Made by a program: the position numbers and the translations under genes
Assembly: GCF_002001125.1 (NCBI RefSeq)
Contig: NZ_MUNV01000012.1
Coordinates: 124,001 to 188,000 of the forward strand
DNA: 64,000 bases
Source: Rhodanobacter sp. B04
GTDB lineage: Bacteria; Pseudomonadota; Gammaproteobacteria; Xanthomonadales; Rhodanobacteraceae
Direction: 5' to 3'
Notes under the pieces: model-generated
Databases searched by the model: none
The model's input: the letters and a program-made list of their open reading frames with translations, nothing else
What the model was told of the DNA's origin: nothing
Shown here: one piece after another, positions 53,848 through 63,544 of the stretch
Position numbering within the stretch: the first letter of the stretch is position 1
Layout of the letters: the number at the start of each line of letters is the position of its first letter

Positions 53848-54075
53848 CAGTTGAAAGTCCCCCTGTAAGGACCCGGTGTGTCACCAGGGCGCCATCTTAC
53901 GGTCTTGCACCGGCAACGGGCGGCTTGCCCGATACACCGTTCCACCGGCGTTGGGTATCGGCGTCAGGCTGACCATGCAGCCCGGCCTCCCGGCAACACG
54001 GGCTGCAGGCAGCCCCGGTCATCCTGATCTGCTAATTTCATCGGTTTGAATCTGCACACGCTCCATGGAACCGCC

Positions 54076-56058
54076 ATGTCATCACGTCAGCTCCTCCTCG
54101 CCGCCCTCATCGCCCTGCTCGCCGGCTGCGCCAACCAGGCGCACAAGCCCGGTCTGTTGATCGATGGCTCCCGCACCAACGTGGCGATCCTGGAAACCAC
54201 CGACATCCACGCCAACGTGCTGAGCTACGACTACTACAAGCTCAAGACCGATCCCTCGCTCGGCTATGAGCGCACCGCCACGCTGATCCGCCACGCCCGC
54301 ACCGAGTATCCCAACACCTTCCTGTTCGACAGCGGCGACACCATCCAGGGGAGCGTGCTGGCCGATTACCAGGCGCTGGTGAAACCGGTCGGCTGCGACC
54401 AGGAACTGGCGATCTACAAGGCGATGGATGCGCTCGGCTACGACGGCGGCACCGCCGGCAACCACGAGTTCAACTACGGACTCGGCTTTTTGTCGCAGGT
54501 CACCGGCACGCCGATGAACGTGGATGGCGGCCACGCCAACCACTGCGCCGGCCCGCATTTCCCGCTGGTGCTGTCCAACGTCGACAGCGCGCGTGACGGT
54601 CAGCCGATCTTCAAGCCATGGGCGGTGGTGACCAAGGACGTCGAGGCGTATACGCCGGACGGCAGCAAGATCCGCGTACCACTGAAGATCGGCATCATCG
54701 GCTTCACCCCGCCGCCGATCATGCAGTGGGACAAGCAGAACCTGGCCGGCAAGGTCACCGTCAGCGGCGTGGTCGAGGCCGCGCAGAAATACCTGCCGCA
54801 ACTCGAGGCGCAGCATCCCGACCTGGTCGTGGCGATCCTGCACGGCGGCCTCGACACCGCGCCGTATACCGCGCAGATGGAAAACGCAGGCTGGTACCTG
54901 GCCGGCGTGAAGGGCATCGACGTGCTGCTGCTCGGTCACTCGCATACCGAGTTCCCCGGCCCGCACTACGCAGGCATGAAGGACGTCGACGCCCGGCTTG
55001 GTTTCGTGCGCAACGTGCCTGCGGTGATGGGCGGCTTCTTCGGCAAGGACCTTGGCGTGATCCAGCTGGTGCTGAACCGCCAGAACGGCCGCTGGGTGGT
55101 CGACCTCGACAATACTCACAGCGAAGTGCGCCCGATCTGTCCGCAAAAGGATCAGTGTATGGCCGCCGATCCCGAGATCGCACCGCTGGTGCAGCAGGCG
55201 CATGAAGCGGCGATTGCCTACGTCAACACGCCGATCGGCGCGAGCACGCTGCGCATGAGCAGCTATTTCGCCGACGAAGGCAACATGACCGCGCTGGCTG
55301 CGGTCAACGCGGCACAGGCCGACTACGTACGCAGCGAATTGCCGCGGTTGCATCCGGAACTGGCGAACGTGCCGGTGCTGTCCGCCGCCGCCGCGTTCCG
55401 CACCGGCTTCGGCGGCCCCGACGACTACACCGACGTCGCAGCCGGCCCGATGACCCTGCGCAGTGCTGCGGACCTGTACTTCTATCCGAACACGCTGGCC
55501 GCGGTGAAGATCGACGGCGCCGGCCTGAAGGCCTGGCTGGAAAAATCCGCCGAACGCTTCAACCGCATCGACCCGGGCGACGCCAATGAACAGGCGCTGA
55601 TCAACGACCACTACCCCGGCTTCAACTTCGACCAGATCCAGGGCGGCGTCCACTACGTCATCGACGTGTCGAAACCGGTCGGCGAGCGCATCACCTCATT
55701 GACGTTTCACGGCAAGCCGGTCACCCCGGCCGAACCCTTCATCGTCGTCACGAACAACTACCGCGCCAGCGGCGGCGGCAACTTCCCCGGCCTCGACGGC
55801 AAGAACATCGTGCTGGCCGCACCGGATGGCACCCGCGAGATCCTGGCGAAATGGCTGGAGCGGCATCGCACGATCGGCGCGAAGGATCTCGAACCGACTT
55901 CGTGGAAGTTCGCGCGGCTGAAGACGCGTGGCCCGGTGGTGTTCAAGGGCGCCGGCGACAAGCAGGCGCTGGCGCATGCAGCCGGCCTCGACGATATCCG
56001 CCAGCTCAAGGATCACGGTGATGGTACGGCGACTTACATGATCGATCTGTCGCATTGA
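54076..56058 (+). CDS. cpdB: 2',3'-cyclic-nucleotide 2'-phosphodiesterase / 3'-nucleotidase, lipoprotein form
   Basis: A 660-residue CpdB-type enzyme that turns 2',3'-cyclic nucleotides and 3'-nucleotides into nucleosides and phosphate outside the cytoplasm. The metallophosphoesterase domain (about 25-330) shows ETTDIHANVLSYDY, FDSGDTIQGS, GTAGNHEFNYG, ILHGG and LGHSHTEF, all the metal motifs. The C-terminal 5'-nucleotidase domain (about 390-600) shows the substrate stack NNYRASGGGNFPG. The signal peptide ends in LLAGC (Cys18), a lipobox, so the protein should be membrane-anchored and not soluble as in E. coli. GGAA supports the start at 54076. Confidence 0.93.
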   Translation: MSSRQLLLAALIALLAGCANQAHKPGLLIDGSRTNVAILETTDIHANVLSYDYYKLKTDPSLGYERTATLIRHARTEYPNTFLFDSGDTIQGSVLADYQALVKPVGCDQELAIYKAMDALGYDGGTAGNHEFNYGLGFLSQVTGTPMNVDGGHANHCAGPHFPLVLSNVDSARDGQPIFKPWAVVTKDVEAYTPDGSKIRVPLKIGIIGFTPPPIMQWDKQNLAGKVTVSGVVEAAQKYLPQLEAQHPDLVVAILHGGLDTAPYTAQMENAGWYLAGVKGIDVLLLGHSHTEFPGPHYAGMKDVDARLGFVRNVPAVMGGFFGKDLGVIQLVLNRQNGRWVVDLDNTHSEVRPICPQKDQCMAADPEIAPLVQQAHEAAIAYVNTPIGASTLRMSSYFADEGNMTALAAVNAAQADYVRSELPRLHPELANVPVLSAAAAFRTGFGGPDDYTDVAAGPMTLRSAADLYFYPNTLAAVKIDGAGLKAWLEKSAERFNRIDPGDANEQALINDHYPGFNFDQIQGGVHYVIDVSKPVGERITSLTFHGKPVTPAEPFIVVTNNYRASGGGNFPGLDGKNIVLAAPDGTREILAKWLERHRTIGAKDLEPTSWKFARLKTRGPVVFKGAGDKQALAHAAGLDDIRQLKDHGDGTATYMIDLSH

Positions 56059-56251
56059 AGCCGCCAATCAAACGGATATTGCAGTAATTGAACCTGACCC
56101 TGCGGGACCCCAAGCTCAGGCGTGCAACCTAGCTGCCAGCAGACCTTCAGCCAGTTCCAGCCTCTTTTCGACCATAAACTTGAATATAGACAATATTCTG
56201 TCTGAAAATGAGTTTCACGGCCCTATGGTGGCCGTTTCGACGGGCCCAGTC

Positions 56252-57469
56252 ATGCTTCACTCCTTTGCGCTCAAGAATTTCCTCTCGTTCAAGGAACGAA
56301 CCGAGGTGTCCTTTGCCCTGACCCAAAAGGCCAGTTCGCACGGTTGGGATGCGCCGTCGCCGGGCGGCCAGCGTCTTGCCACGGCCTTGGCCGTGATCGG
56401 TGCCAATGGCGCGGGCAAGACCTCGCTGATCAAGCCCGTGGCGTTTTTGAGTTGGTTCATCAATCACTCGTTCCTGCAAAGCGCGCCGAACGCGCAAATC
56501 CCGATCAAGCCGCATTTCTCCGCACCGAACGAACCGGTGGAGTTCGAGATTGAAGCCGATGACTTGGACGGCATTCTTTGGCGCTATGTGTTGAAGGCCA
56601 CGCCAGAGCGCGTACTACACGAGGCCATTTACAAGCGCCCGAACAAAAAGCGTGCGAGGTTTTCCTATGTGTTCGAGCGGGACTGGGATGAGGCCACGAG
56701 GGAATACGTCATCAAACAGGATGGCTTTGGCCTCAACCCTACCGAGGCGAAAAAGGTTCGCCCGAACGCCTCGCTGATTTCGACGGCGGCGCAGTATGGC
56801 GTGGAAGTCGCGCAGCACCTGATCGGCGCGAATGTCGCCAGCAACATCATGCAGGTTGGCCGAGTCGATCCCAACCTGGGTTTCATCAATGCATCTATCT
56901 TCTTCCATGAAAATGCCGCGTTGAAGAAGCAGATGGAAACCTTGCTGCACAACCTGGATTTCGGCCTGTCCGGCGTGGAGATCAGGAAACTGGATATGAC
57001 CATGCCACCGGACATGAAGCTCCCGGATGGCACGAAGTTACCGTCGCAATATCAGGTTATGGGCGTCCACACCTTGAAGGATGGTTCCAGACACGAACTT
57101 CAGATGTTGGAAGAGTCCAGCGGCACGCGGATGGCATTCACGCAGCTCTGGTATTTGTTGAGCGTGCTGGCCAATGGAGGCATCGCCGCGATCGACGAAC
57201 TGGAAAGCGACATGCACCCGCACATGATCGAACCTTTGCTTGATCTGTTTGCCAGCCCACATACCAACCCGCACAACGCGCAAATCATCTTTACCAGCCA
57301 CTCGATTGAAGTGATAGGACTGCTCGGCAAATCGCAGGTCTTTCTTGTCGAGAAGAAGGATTGCGAGAGTGAAGCTTGGCGCCTGGATACGATGGATGGC
57401 GTGCGCGTTCAGGACAATCTGTATGCGAAATACATGAGCGGCGCTTATGGAGCAGTGCCGCAACTATGA
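56252..57469 (+). CDS. AAA_21-type ATPase of an AbiL/RloA-like defence pair
   Basis: A 405-residue ABC/Rad50-like ATPase. MLHSFALKNFLSFKERTEVSF is the usual start of the family, Walker A is GANGAGKT, the insert after it is typical of OLD/RloA proteins, the SSGTR segment before the late core acts as signature, Walker B is IAAIDELESDMHP, and the switch histidine is in IIFTSHSIEV. Its stop overlaps the start of an RloB-like gene (ATGA). Third-position G+C is clearly lower than in neighbours, a sign of transfer. Such ATPase-RloB pairs are known from the AbiL abortive-infection system and other defence loci. An earlier ATG exists at 56225. Confidence 0.85.
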   Translation: MLHSFALKNFLSFKERTEVSFALTQKASSHGWDAPSPGGQRLATALAVIGANGAGKTSLIKPVAFLSWFINHSFLQSAPNAQIPIKPHFSAPNEPVEFEIEADDLDGILWRYVLKATPERVLHEAIYKRPNKKRARFSYVFERDWDEATREYVIKQDGFGLNPTEAKKVRPNASLISTAAQYGVEVAQHLIGANVASNIMQVGRVDPNLGFINASIFFHENAALKKQMETLLHNLDFGLSGVEIRKLDMTMPPDMKLPDGTKLPSQYQVMGVHTLKDGSRHELQMLEESSGTRMAFTQLWYLLSVLANGGIAAIDELESDMHPHMIEPLLDLFASPHTNPHNAQIIFTSHSIEVIGLLGKSQVFLVEKKDCESEAWRLDTMDGVRVQDNLYAKYMSGAYGAVPQL

Positions 57470-58005
57470 CTCCGCTGCTACCCACCAAAACTCGCACAGT
57501 CAAGGAAACCCTGCTCATCGTCTGTGAAGGCGATGCAGAGATCGCTTTCGTCCGTTTTGTGAAGCGAACTTATGCCGATGCACTGGGGCGTGCCGTACAG
57601 GAACACAACGCGAAAGGCAAAGGCGGTAAGCATGTATTGGAAACCGGATTGCGCCGCGCGAAGAACAACCGCGCCTACGACAAGGTAGTTCTGCTGTTGG
57701 ATACAGATCAAGACTGGAACGATGAGCTACGCCCAAGAACGCGAAAATCCCGCGTTGGCAAACACCCAATCAGCGTGATCGAGGCTGATCCCTGCCTGGA
57801 ATCGTGGCTGCTGCAAATCCTCGGCGCCGAAACCGAAGGCGATACCCGACACGTCAAGCAGAAGTTCCAGGCGCACACTGGTGTCGAAGCGCATGAACCC
57901 GAATGGATGGAGAGGCTGCTCAGCCGCGATGTGTTGGACAAAGCCAGGGCGCAGGTGTCGCAACTTGCTGACTTGATGAACCACATGGGCATTGCGAAAC
58001 CGTAA
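57466..58005 (+). CDS. RloB-like TOPRIM-type nuclease partner
   Basis: A 179-residue protein of the RloB family. The TOPRIM-like metal site is formed by LLIVCEGDAEIAFVRF (Glu), VVLLLDTDQDWNDE (Asp-x-Asp) and VIEADPCLESWLLQI (a second acidic cluster characteristic of RloB). It is predicted to be the nuclease or effector controlled by the ATPase encoded immediately upstream, with which it shares four bases. Low G+C matches the ATPase gene. After it lie 247 bases (58006-58252) with no recognisable feature before the oxidoreductase gene. Confidence 0.85.
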   Translation: MTPLLPTKTRTVKETLLIVCEGDAEIAFVRFVKRTYADALGRAVQEHNAKGKGGKHVLETGLRRAKNNRAYDKVVLLLDTDQDWNDELRPRTRKSRVGKHPISVIEADPCLESWLLQILGAETEGDTRHVKQKFQAHTGVEAHEPEWMERLLSRDVLDKARAQVSQLADLMNHMGIAKP

Positions 58006-58252
58006 ATCGCCATGCGTCCTTACCAAAACACGTTGTCCAGCGCGGCAATAATGATTGTCTTACTTCCTCGACGACAGCGACCGCCGCTGCTTACAGCTTC
58101 CGCGAGAGAGTTCGCTTGTCGCGGGTTGCATCCCGCATGCTTACCGATACCCAGGGACGGAGGTAAATAAATCAAGGGCCAAGCGCGTAACACCGGCGCA
58201 CACCATACGACAGCGCGCAGCACAACGGGAAAACAGCACGAACGATACTTGC

Positions 58253-59866
58253 TTAATAGCCGGTGCGACCCACCGCAAGAATCATGTCTGCAGCCTTCTC
58301 TCCGATCATCGCGCAAGGCGCCTGGGTGTTGCCGCTGATCACGCGCGGCATGACCGAGGCATCGACCACGCGCAGGCCTTCGACACCGCGCACGCGCAAT
58401 TCGGGATCGACCACGGATTCCGCGTCGTCGCCCATGCGGCAGGTGCCGACCGGGTGATAGATCGTGTCGGCGTGGGCGCGGATCAGCTGGCGCAGGGTTT
58501 CATCGTCATCGCGTCCCGTACCGTAGATCGTGCGCCCGTTCCAACTGGCCAGGATGGGTGCGGCCATGATGCGCTGGCTGATCTTCGTACCAGCGACCAG
58601 GGTGTCGAGGTCGCGCGGGTCGCTGAGGAAATTCGGATCGATCAGCGGTGCCTTGCCCATGTCGGCGCTGGCCAGGCGAACCTGGCCGCGGCTGTGCGGG
58701 CGCAATACGCAGACGTGGATCGAATAGCCCGAGCCCAGGTGCAGCTTGCGGTTGTGGTCGTCGACGATGCCGATGCAGAAGTGCAGCTGCAGGTCCGGCC
58801 GGTCGAGCGACGGATCGCTCCTGAGGAAGCCGCCGGCCTCGGCCACGTTCGTGGTCAGCATGCCGCGCCCGTCGCGACTCCACGCGCGCATGCTCATCAT
58901 GCCCTGGTACAGCACCGGCAAACTGATGCCGAACAGACCCGGCGCCTTCGCGCGCACGTTCAAGGTGTAGTCGACGTGGTCCTGCAGGTTTTGCCCGACC
59001 TGCCCGCGATCCGACACGACATCGATGCCGTGCCCGCGCAGGTGTTCGGCCGGACCCACGCCCGAGGCCATCAGTAGTTGCGGCGAGCCGAACGCACCGG
59101 CTGAAAGAATCACCTCGCCGCGTGCGCCCAGCGAATGCTCGACCCCGCCCTTGCGATAGACCACGCCGGTGGCTCGCTTGCCGTCGAAGCGGATGCGCCG
59201 AACCTGGGCATTGGCGATCACTTGCAGGTTGGCGGGCCGTGCGCCGGCCACACCGAGATAGGCCTCGGCGGCGTTGAAGCGGCGACCGGCCTTCTGGAAC
59301 ACCTGATAGGCGCCGATGCCTTCCTGCACGGCGCCATTGAAATCGTCATTGCGCGGGCAACCTGCCTGCAAGGCGGCATCGATAAAGGCCTGGGTCGCCG
59401 GATTTTTCTCGCGCAGATCCTCGACCCGCAATGGACCGCCGACGCCGTGCAGCGCCGAGGCGCCGCGCGCGTTGTCCTCGCCGCGCTTGAAATACGGCAG
59501 CACGTCGTTCCAGCCCCAGCCGTGGCAGCCCAACGCGGCCCAGTCGTCGTAATCCTGCGGCTGGCCGCGCATGTAGATCATCGCGTTGATCAGGCTCGAA
59601 CCACCGACGCCGCGGCCGCGCGGCTGGAAGCCCTGACGCCCCTGCAGCCCCGCCTGCGGTGTCGTGGTGTAGGCGTAATTGGCCGAGCCTTTCAGGCTCA
59701 CCAGGGCCGCGATGCCCAGCGGCACTTTCGAGCGCAACAGCGTGCGTTCCGGCCCGGTCTCGAGGATCGCGACGGTCAGGCCGGGCCGGGCTTCGGCCAG
59801 TCTTGCAGCTACCGCGCAGCCGGCCGGGCCGGCGCCCACCACGAGATAGTCCACCGAGTCGGCCAT
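58253..59866 (-). CDS. GMC-family FAD-dependent oxidoreductase (choline/alcohol dehydrogenase-like)
   Basis: A 537-residue flavoprotein. The N-terminal FAD-binding motif is VVGAGPAGCAVAARLAE, the GMC signatures are RGRGVGGSSLINAMIYMRG (about 82-100) and VILSAGAFGSPQLLMASGVG (about 250-270), and the C-terminal catalytic pair is His in YHPVGTCRMG and Asn in SGNTQAP. It oxidises an alcohol, such as choline or a fatty alcohol, using FAD. No betaine-aldehyde dehydrogenase or bet regulator is nearby, so betA is not claimed. GAGGA nine bases upstream supports the start. Confidence 0.92.
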   Translation of the reverse strand: MADSVDYLVVGAGPAGCAVAARLAEARPGLTVAILETGPERTLLRSKVPLGIAALVSLKGSANYAYTTTPQAGLQGRQGFQPRGRGVGGSSLINAMIYMRGQPQDYDDWAALGCHGWGWNDVLPYFKRGEDNARGASALHGVGGPLRVEDLREKNPATQAFIDAALQAGCPRNDDFNGAVQEGIGAYQVFQKAGRRFNAAEAYLGVAGARPANLQVIANAQVRRIRFDGKRATGVVYRKGGVEHSLGARGEVILSAGAFGSPQLLMASGVGPAEHLRGHGIDVVSDRGQVGQNLQDHVDYTLNVRAKAPGLFGISLPVLYQGMMSMRAWSRDGRGMLTTNVAEAGGFLRSDPSLDRPDLQLHFCIGIVDDHNRKLHLGSGYSIHVCVLRPHSRGQVRLASADMGKAPLIDPNFLSDPRDLDTLVAGTKISQRIMAAPILASWNGRTIYGTGRDDDETLRQLIRAHADTIYHPVGTCRMGDDAESVVDPELRVRGVEGLRVVDASVMPRVISGNTQAPCAMIGEKAADMILAVGRTGY

Positions 59867-60148
59867 CGCTTCGTGTCCTCAAGGAAATCGTTGGGGTATC
59901 GCAGGCCAGCCTCTGCACCATACGTGATCGCGACGCATTGCACTACGCACCGTCGCTGGCGTTCTCGACGACATCGGAAGGAGTACGACTTATCCGACGC
60001 CGTCGCAAAGGTGCAGCGCTTCCTGGCGCTGTCCCGTAGCGGCAATGCTATGGCCGCTGAGCGCGTCCTGGATGGCGTACCGTTCCTGCTGCATGCCCAG
60101 GCTTTCGTCGCTGGCGCGTATCTGCTCGGCAACCTTGCAAAGCCAGCT

Positions 60149-60811
60149 TCAATCAGGATACGCGCGTTTACTCCGTGTGCGCTTTCTGGCACTCGCGGCG
60201 CGGGGAGCTTCTTTGGCTGCCAAGGCGCCGCCATCGCTCATCTGTTCCATCCACGACAAGGTGTCGACGTATGCCAGGAACTGCTGGAGATATCCTGGCG
60301 AAAGCTCGCGCATGAGGGCAAGCGACCGATGTACGAGGCTGCCCGAGTTGAGCGGACCGGCGTTGGCGGGCACTTGTTCCAGCGACTGCCGTATCTGGCT
60401 ATCCGTGCGGACCTGGGACCAGATTTTTTGGAACTCGCCGAGCGCGTCCATGGTCGGCAACGTGGCAGGCTGGGTAACAGCGTCGATTGTGGCGGGATCG
60501 TCGCCGTGCCGCGCCGCGCGATTGGCGAAGTGATCGAGCAGTGCACCCAGCGCTCCACGAGCAGGCACACATGGCGTTGTCGCACTATCCGAAGCGCCTG
60601 CGTTGAATGCGGCCATTTCGAGATCGCCGGCATAGGTCCCGATCAGCCTGGACAGCCTGTCGTCCAGCAGTCGTCGCGCCTCGCCGTCATGACCTGCCGC
60701 ACGCCGCTCCAGCGCCTCGATGAAATGAAATCGCAGGGGATTCATGCGATCGGCGTGCTGCTCGCGCCACGCGTCGAGTATCGCCCGTGCGCGTGTTCCG
60801 CTATCACTCAT
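60149..60811 (-). CDS. DUF2894-type protein of the motor-like operon
   Basis: A 220-residue protein with no signal or membrane segment, so presumably cytosolic. It begins with an acidic/basic helix (ARAILDAWREQHADRMNPLRFHFIEALERRAAGHDGEARRL is its first conserved part, residues about 8-48) and ends in a basic tail (ASARKRTRSKRAYPD). I recognise it as the DUF2894 family that accompanies DUF802 and OmpA-like genes in Burkholderia and xanthomonads. It overlaps the OmpA-like gene by eight bases and is the last gene of the operon. The basic tail could bind nucleic acid or membrane; this is speculative. Confidence 0.78.
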   Translation of the reverse strand: MSDSGTRARAILDAWREQHADRMNPLRFHFIEALERRAAGHDGEARRLLDDRLSRLIGTYAGDLEMAAFNAGASDSATTPCVPARGALGALLDHFANRAARHGDDPATIDAVTQPATLPTMDALGEFQKIWSQVRTDSQIRQSLEQVPANAGPLNSGSLVHRSLALMRELSPGYLQQFLAYVDTLSWMEQMSDGGALAAKEAPRAASARKRTRSKRAYPD

Positions 60812-61451
60812 GAGGCGTCACGGTTGCCGTCGGCTGCTTCGGGATCGGTGAAATTTCCACGCGCCGGTTCCGCGCCCGTCCCTCGTCATCGGCGTTCGAG
60901 CTCACTGGCTGCTCGGCACCGAACGCGGCGGCGAATACCGAGGAAGCCGGGAGGCCATCGGCGATCAAGGCACGGGTCACGGTCAACGCGCGTTCGGCCG
61001 ACAGCTCCCAGTTGTCGGCGAACTGCCGGTTGCCGTCGCGCACTTGCCGGTCGTCGGTGAAGCCGCTCACCATCAGGATTTCGTCGCGTGACTTGAGGTA
61101 GTCGGCAAGCGGGGCCGCCAGGCTCTTCAACACCTCGCGCCCTTCGGGCTGCAGCCGATCGGAGTTCAGCGCGAACAACACGCTGCCGCGAATGCCGATG
61201 CGCCCATCGACGAGCGTCACCCGGCCAGCGGCCAGCGGAACCGCCAAAGCGTGCTCTAGCGTCATGCGACGTTGCGCCTCGGCCTGTCGTTGTTTGACCG
61301 CTTCATCCAGCCTGTTGGAAAGTTGCAGTTGCACGCCGATCACGCCCACCAGGATCAGCACGAACACACCCAGCAGCACCGACATCAGGTCGCCGAAGGC
61401 GGCCCAGACCGGTGCGCTCGACTCCTCGACACCGTCAAGTTCGTCGCTCAT
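60804..61451 (-). CDS. MotB/ZorB-like protein with OmpA peptidoglycan-binding domain
   Basis: A 215-residue membrane protein. A single N-terminal helix (about 20-42) is preceded by PVWAAFGDLMSVLLGVF, in which Asp21 sits exactly where MotB, ExbD and ZorB carry their proton-binding aspartate. A short coiled linker follows, then an OmpA_C domain (about 85-205) with LNSDRLQPEGREVL, SGFTDDRQV and GRARNRRVEI, the residues that grip diaminopimelate in peptidoglycan. Its start overlaps the stop of the DUF802 gene (ATGA) and its end overlaps the DUF2894 gene. Together with the upstream four-helix protein it has all the parts of an ion-driven stator. Confidence 0.85.
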   Translation of the reverse strand: MSDELDGVEESSAPVWAAFGDLMSVLLGVFVLILVGVIGVQLQLSNRLDEAVKQRQAEAQRRMTLEHALAVPLAAGRVTLVDGRIGIRGSVLFALNSDRLQPEGREVLKSLAAPLADYLKSRDEILMVSGFTDDRQVRDGNRQFADNWELSAERALTVTRALIADGLPASSVFAAAFGAEQPVSSNADDEGRARNRRVEISPIPKQPTATVTPHE

Positions 61452-63544
61452 GCCATTTCGGCTCCGGCGAGCGCCCGCTGGCCGGCGAGCTGCTGCATTT
61501 CCTCGATGATCTGCCTCTGTGACAGCATGCTCAGGTCGATCACATCCCTGGCCTGCGCGACGTAATAGCCCAGCTGTTCGTCGCTGCGCGCGAGCGATTT
61601 GTCCAGTGCGGCTTCGATGCGTTGCAGGTGCTCCATCAACAGGCTGCTCGACTCGCCGAACGCCTGTACGGCCACGCCGAATACTTCGCCAAGGCTGGCC
61701 ACCTCGACGGCGCTGCCGGTGACTTGCGCGGCCACTGCACCGAGCTTGCCGGTCTCGACCTCGATGTGGTCGGTGAACCGGGTGCCGACACGCTCGAGCA
61801 GATCCGCCGACGTGGCCACCAGCGCATCGACGGCCACCCGTTGCTCGGTGGAGGCGTGGTTCACGGCATCGAGCAGGGTATCGAGCGTGGCCATCAGACG
61901 GCTGCGCTCCTCCAGCATGGCGGTATCGCGGACCATGCTGTCGGAAAGTTTCTGGCGCAGCTCGGTGACGACTTCGGCCGCCGCCTTGGGTGCTTCGGAC
62001 GCAGCTTCCACGAGCCGGGAAATCTCCGCGATCGTGTCGCTGGCGTGTGCCTGTGTCCGTGCCGAGATGTCGCACGCGGTCTTCGCCAGGGTCTCGCAGA
62101 TCTCCTGCTGCCGGCTCGCGGTGCGCGCGCTCGTTCGTTCCCACTCCTGGCGCAGCATTGCGGTCGTCGTTTCGAGCGTGTCGGCCCATGCGGCCAGCCG
62201 TTGCTGGTCCTGCGAGGCCAGCGTCGCCTGCAAGTCCGTGTGCGATTGGCCGACGGTGCGGACCAGCGACGCCGAGTGCTGCTCAAAGGCTGCCGCAGCC
62301 ACCGACAGGGCCTGTTGGTTGTGGGCGGCGAGCTTCTCATTGACGCCTGCTTGCTGCGACAGCGCCTGATTCCACGCGTCGGCCATGTTGCACGCCGTGG
62401 CGTCGAGGCGTGCAGAAACGCCTTCCAACAGACCAGCCGAGCGTTGCTCGAAGGTTTCGGTGAATCGCTCCAGCGAGCTGCGCAAATCCTGAACAAGCGC
62501 CTCGCTCGATCGCCGATGCCCGGCCAGTGCCTGGTTCCAGATATCCGCCACGGCGGTGGTGGTCGCCTCGAAACCAGCCGACAGTCCTTGCAACTGCCGT
62601 TGCACGGCATCTGTCACGGTGTCGTGCAGTGCAGCCGACTCGCGTGCGAGCCCTGCCATCGTGGCCTGCATGACGGGTTCCAGCGCGGCCCCGGCGGCAC
62701 GTGCGCTCTCGGCGACGCTCTCCTTCAACGACAGCTCGACGGAGGCGGCCAGGCGCGTGTAGCTGGCTTCGGTCTTGCCGAGGAATGCGTCCTGATTGGC
62801 GATCTGCCGTTCGTTCGCGGCCACGCTTTGCTGTTCGATGCTCGCCATCATCGCCTGCAGGCGATCGACCAGGGCAGGCATCAGTGCGGTCTGCCGCTGC
62901 AGGAGCTTGAACGATTCCTCGCGCCGATGGCTCTGCGAATGGATGCGCAGCGTCGTCGCGATCTTCAGGTCCAGCAACTGCACCGCGTGCAGCCGCTCGC
63001 GCCGGCATAGCGCGGAGAGCAGCCCGAGCATCGCCGAGCTGGCCACGCCCGCGATCGAGGTGCCGAACGCAAACCCAAGCCCCTTGACCGGTGCGGCGAG
63101 CGAGCCGCGGATAGCCTGCAGATCCGTCGCGCTTTCCAGCGCCATGCCGGTGCCGCGAAGGGTCGCCAGCATGCCCAGCAGCGTGCCCAGCATGCCCAGC
63201 AGGACGAGCAAGCCCACCAGATACGGCGTCAGCGCCGGCAGCGGCAAGGCCACACGCTCACCCTCGATGCGCAGGCGTGTCGCGTTGCGCAGGCTGGGAT
63301 GCAAGCGGCCCAGCCAGTCATCCAGGCTGGTCGGCGCGGCGGACAGATCCGTCACGGCGTGCGCCAGCGTGGACGTGGCTTGCCGATAGCGGTGCAGCTC
63401 AAGCGCGCCCGCCAGGTAGCACGCGCCAATCACCATCGTGACGGCCGTCGCCAGCGGATTGGAGCCGACGTAGCCGGCGCCGATCCAGCACACTGCCACC
63501 AGACCTGTGAAAAACACCGCGAGATTAAGCAGATTTCTGAACAT
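61448..63544 (-). CDS. MotA/ZorA-like four-helix membrane protein with long DUF802 helical tail
   Basis: A 698-residue protein. It has four membrane helices (about 5-25, 31-50, 104-128, 154-178). The last two, GMLGTLLGMLATLRGTGMAL and GLGFAFGTSIAGVASSAMLG, match the pore helices of the MotA/TolQ/ExbB fold. Residues 180-698 are almost wholly helical, with units of about 53-60 residues containing WNQAL (near 336 and 391, weaker at 453) and FEQ(R/H)SA(G/S)L; these fit the short repeated DUF802 family. ZorA of the Zorya defence system has the same layout: a stator core plus a long cytoplasmic tail. GGGA six bases upstream supports the start at 63544, inside the end of the DUF3348 gene. Confidence 0.83.
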   Translation of the reverse strand: MFRNLLNLAVFFTGLVAVCWIGAGYVGSNPLATAVTMVIGACYLAGALELHRYRQATSTLAHAVTDLSAAPTSLDDWLGRLHPSLRNATRLRIEGERVALPLPALTPYLVGLLVLLGMLGTLLGMLATLRGTGMALESATDLQAIRGSLAAPVKGLGFAFGTSIAGVASSAMLGLLSALCRRERLHAVQLLDLKIATTLRIHSQSHRREESFKLLQRQTALMPALVDRLQAMMASIEQQSVAANERQIANQDAFLGKTEASYTRLAASVELSLKESVAESARAAGAALEPVMQATMAGLARESAALHDTVTDAVQRQLQGLSAGFEATTTAVADIWNQALAGHRRSSEALVQDLRSSLERFTETFEQRSAGLLEGVSARLDATACNMADAWNQALSQQAGVNEKLAAHNQQALSVAAAAFEQHSASLVRTVGQSHTDLQATLASQDQQRLAAWADTLETTTAMLRQEWERTSARTASRQQEICETLAKTACDISARTQAHASDTIAEISRLVEAASEAPKAAAEVVTELRQKLSDSMVRDTAMLEERSRLMATLDTLLDAVNHASTEQRVAVDALVATSADLLERVGTRFTDHIEVETGKLGAVAAQVTGSAVEVASLGEVFGVAVQAFGESSSLLMEHLQRIEAALDKSLARSDEQLGYYVAQARDVIDLSMLSQRQIIEEMQQLAGQRALAGAEMA

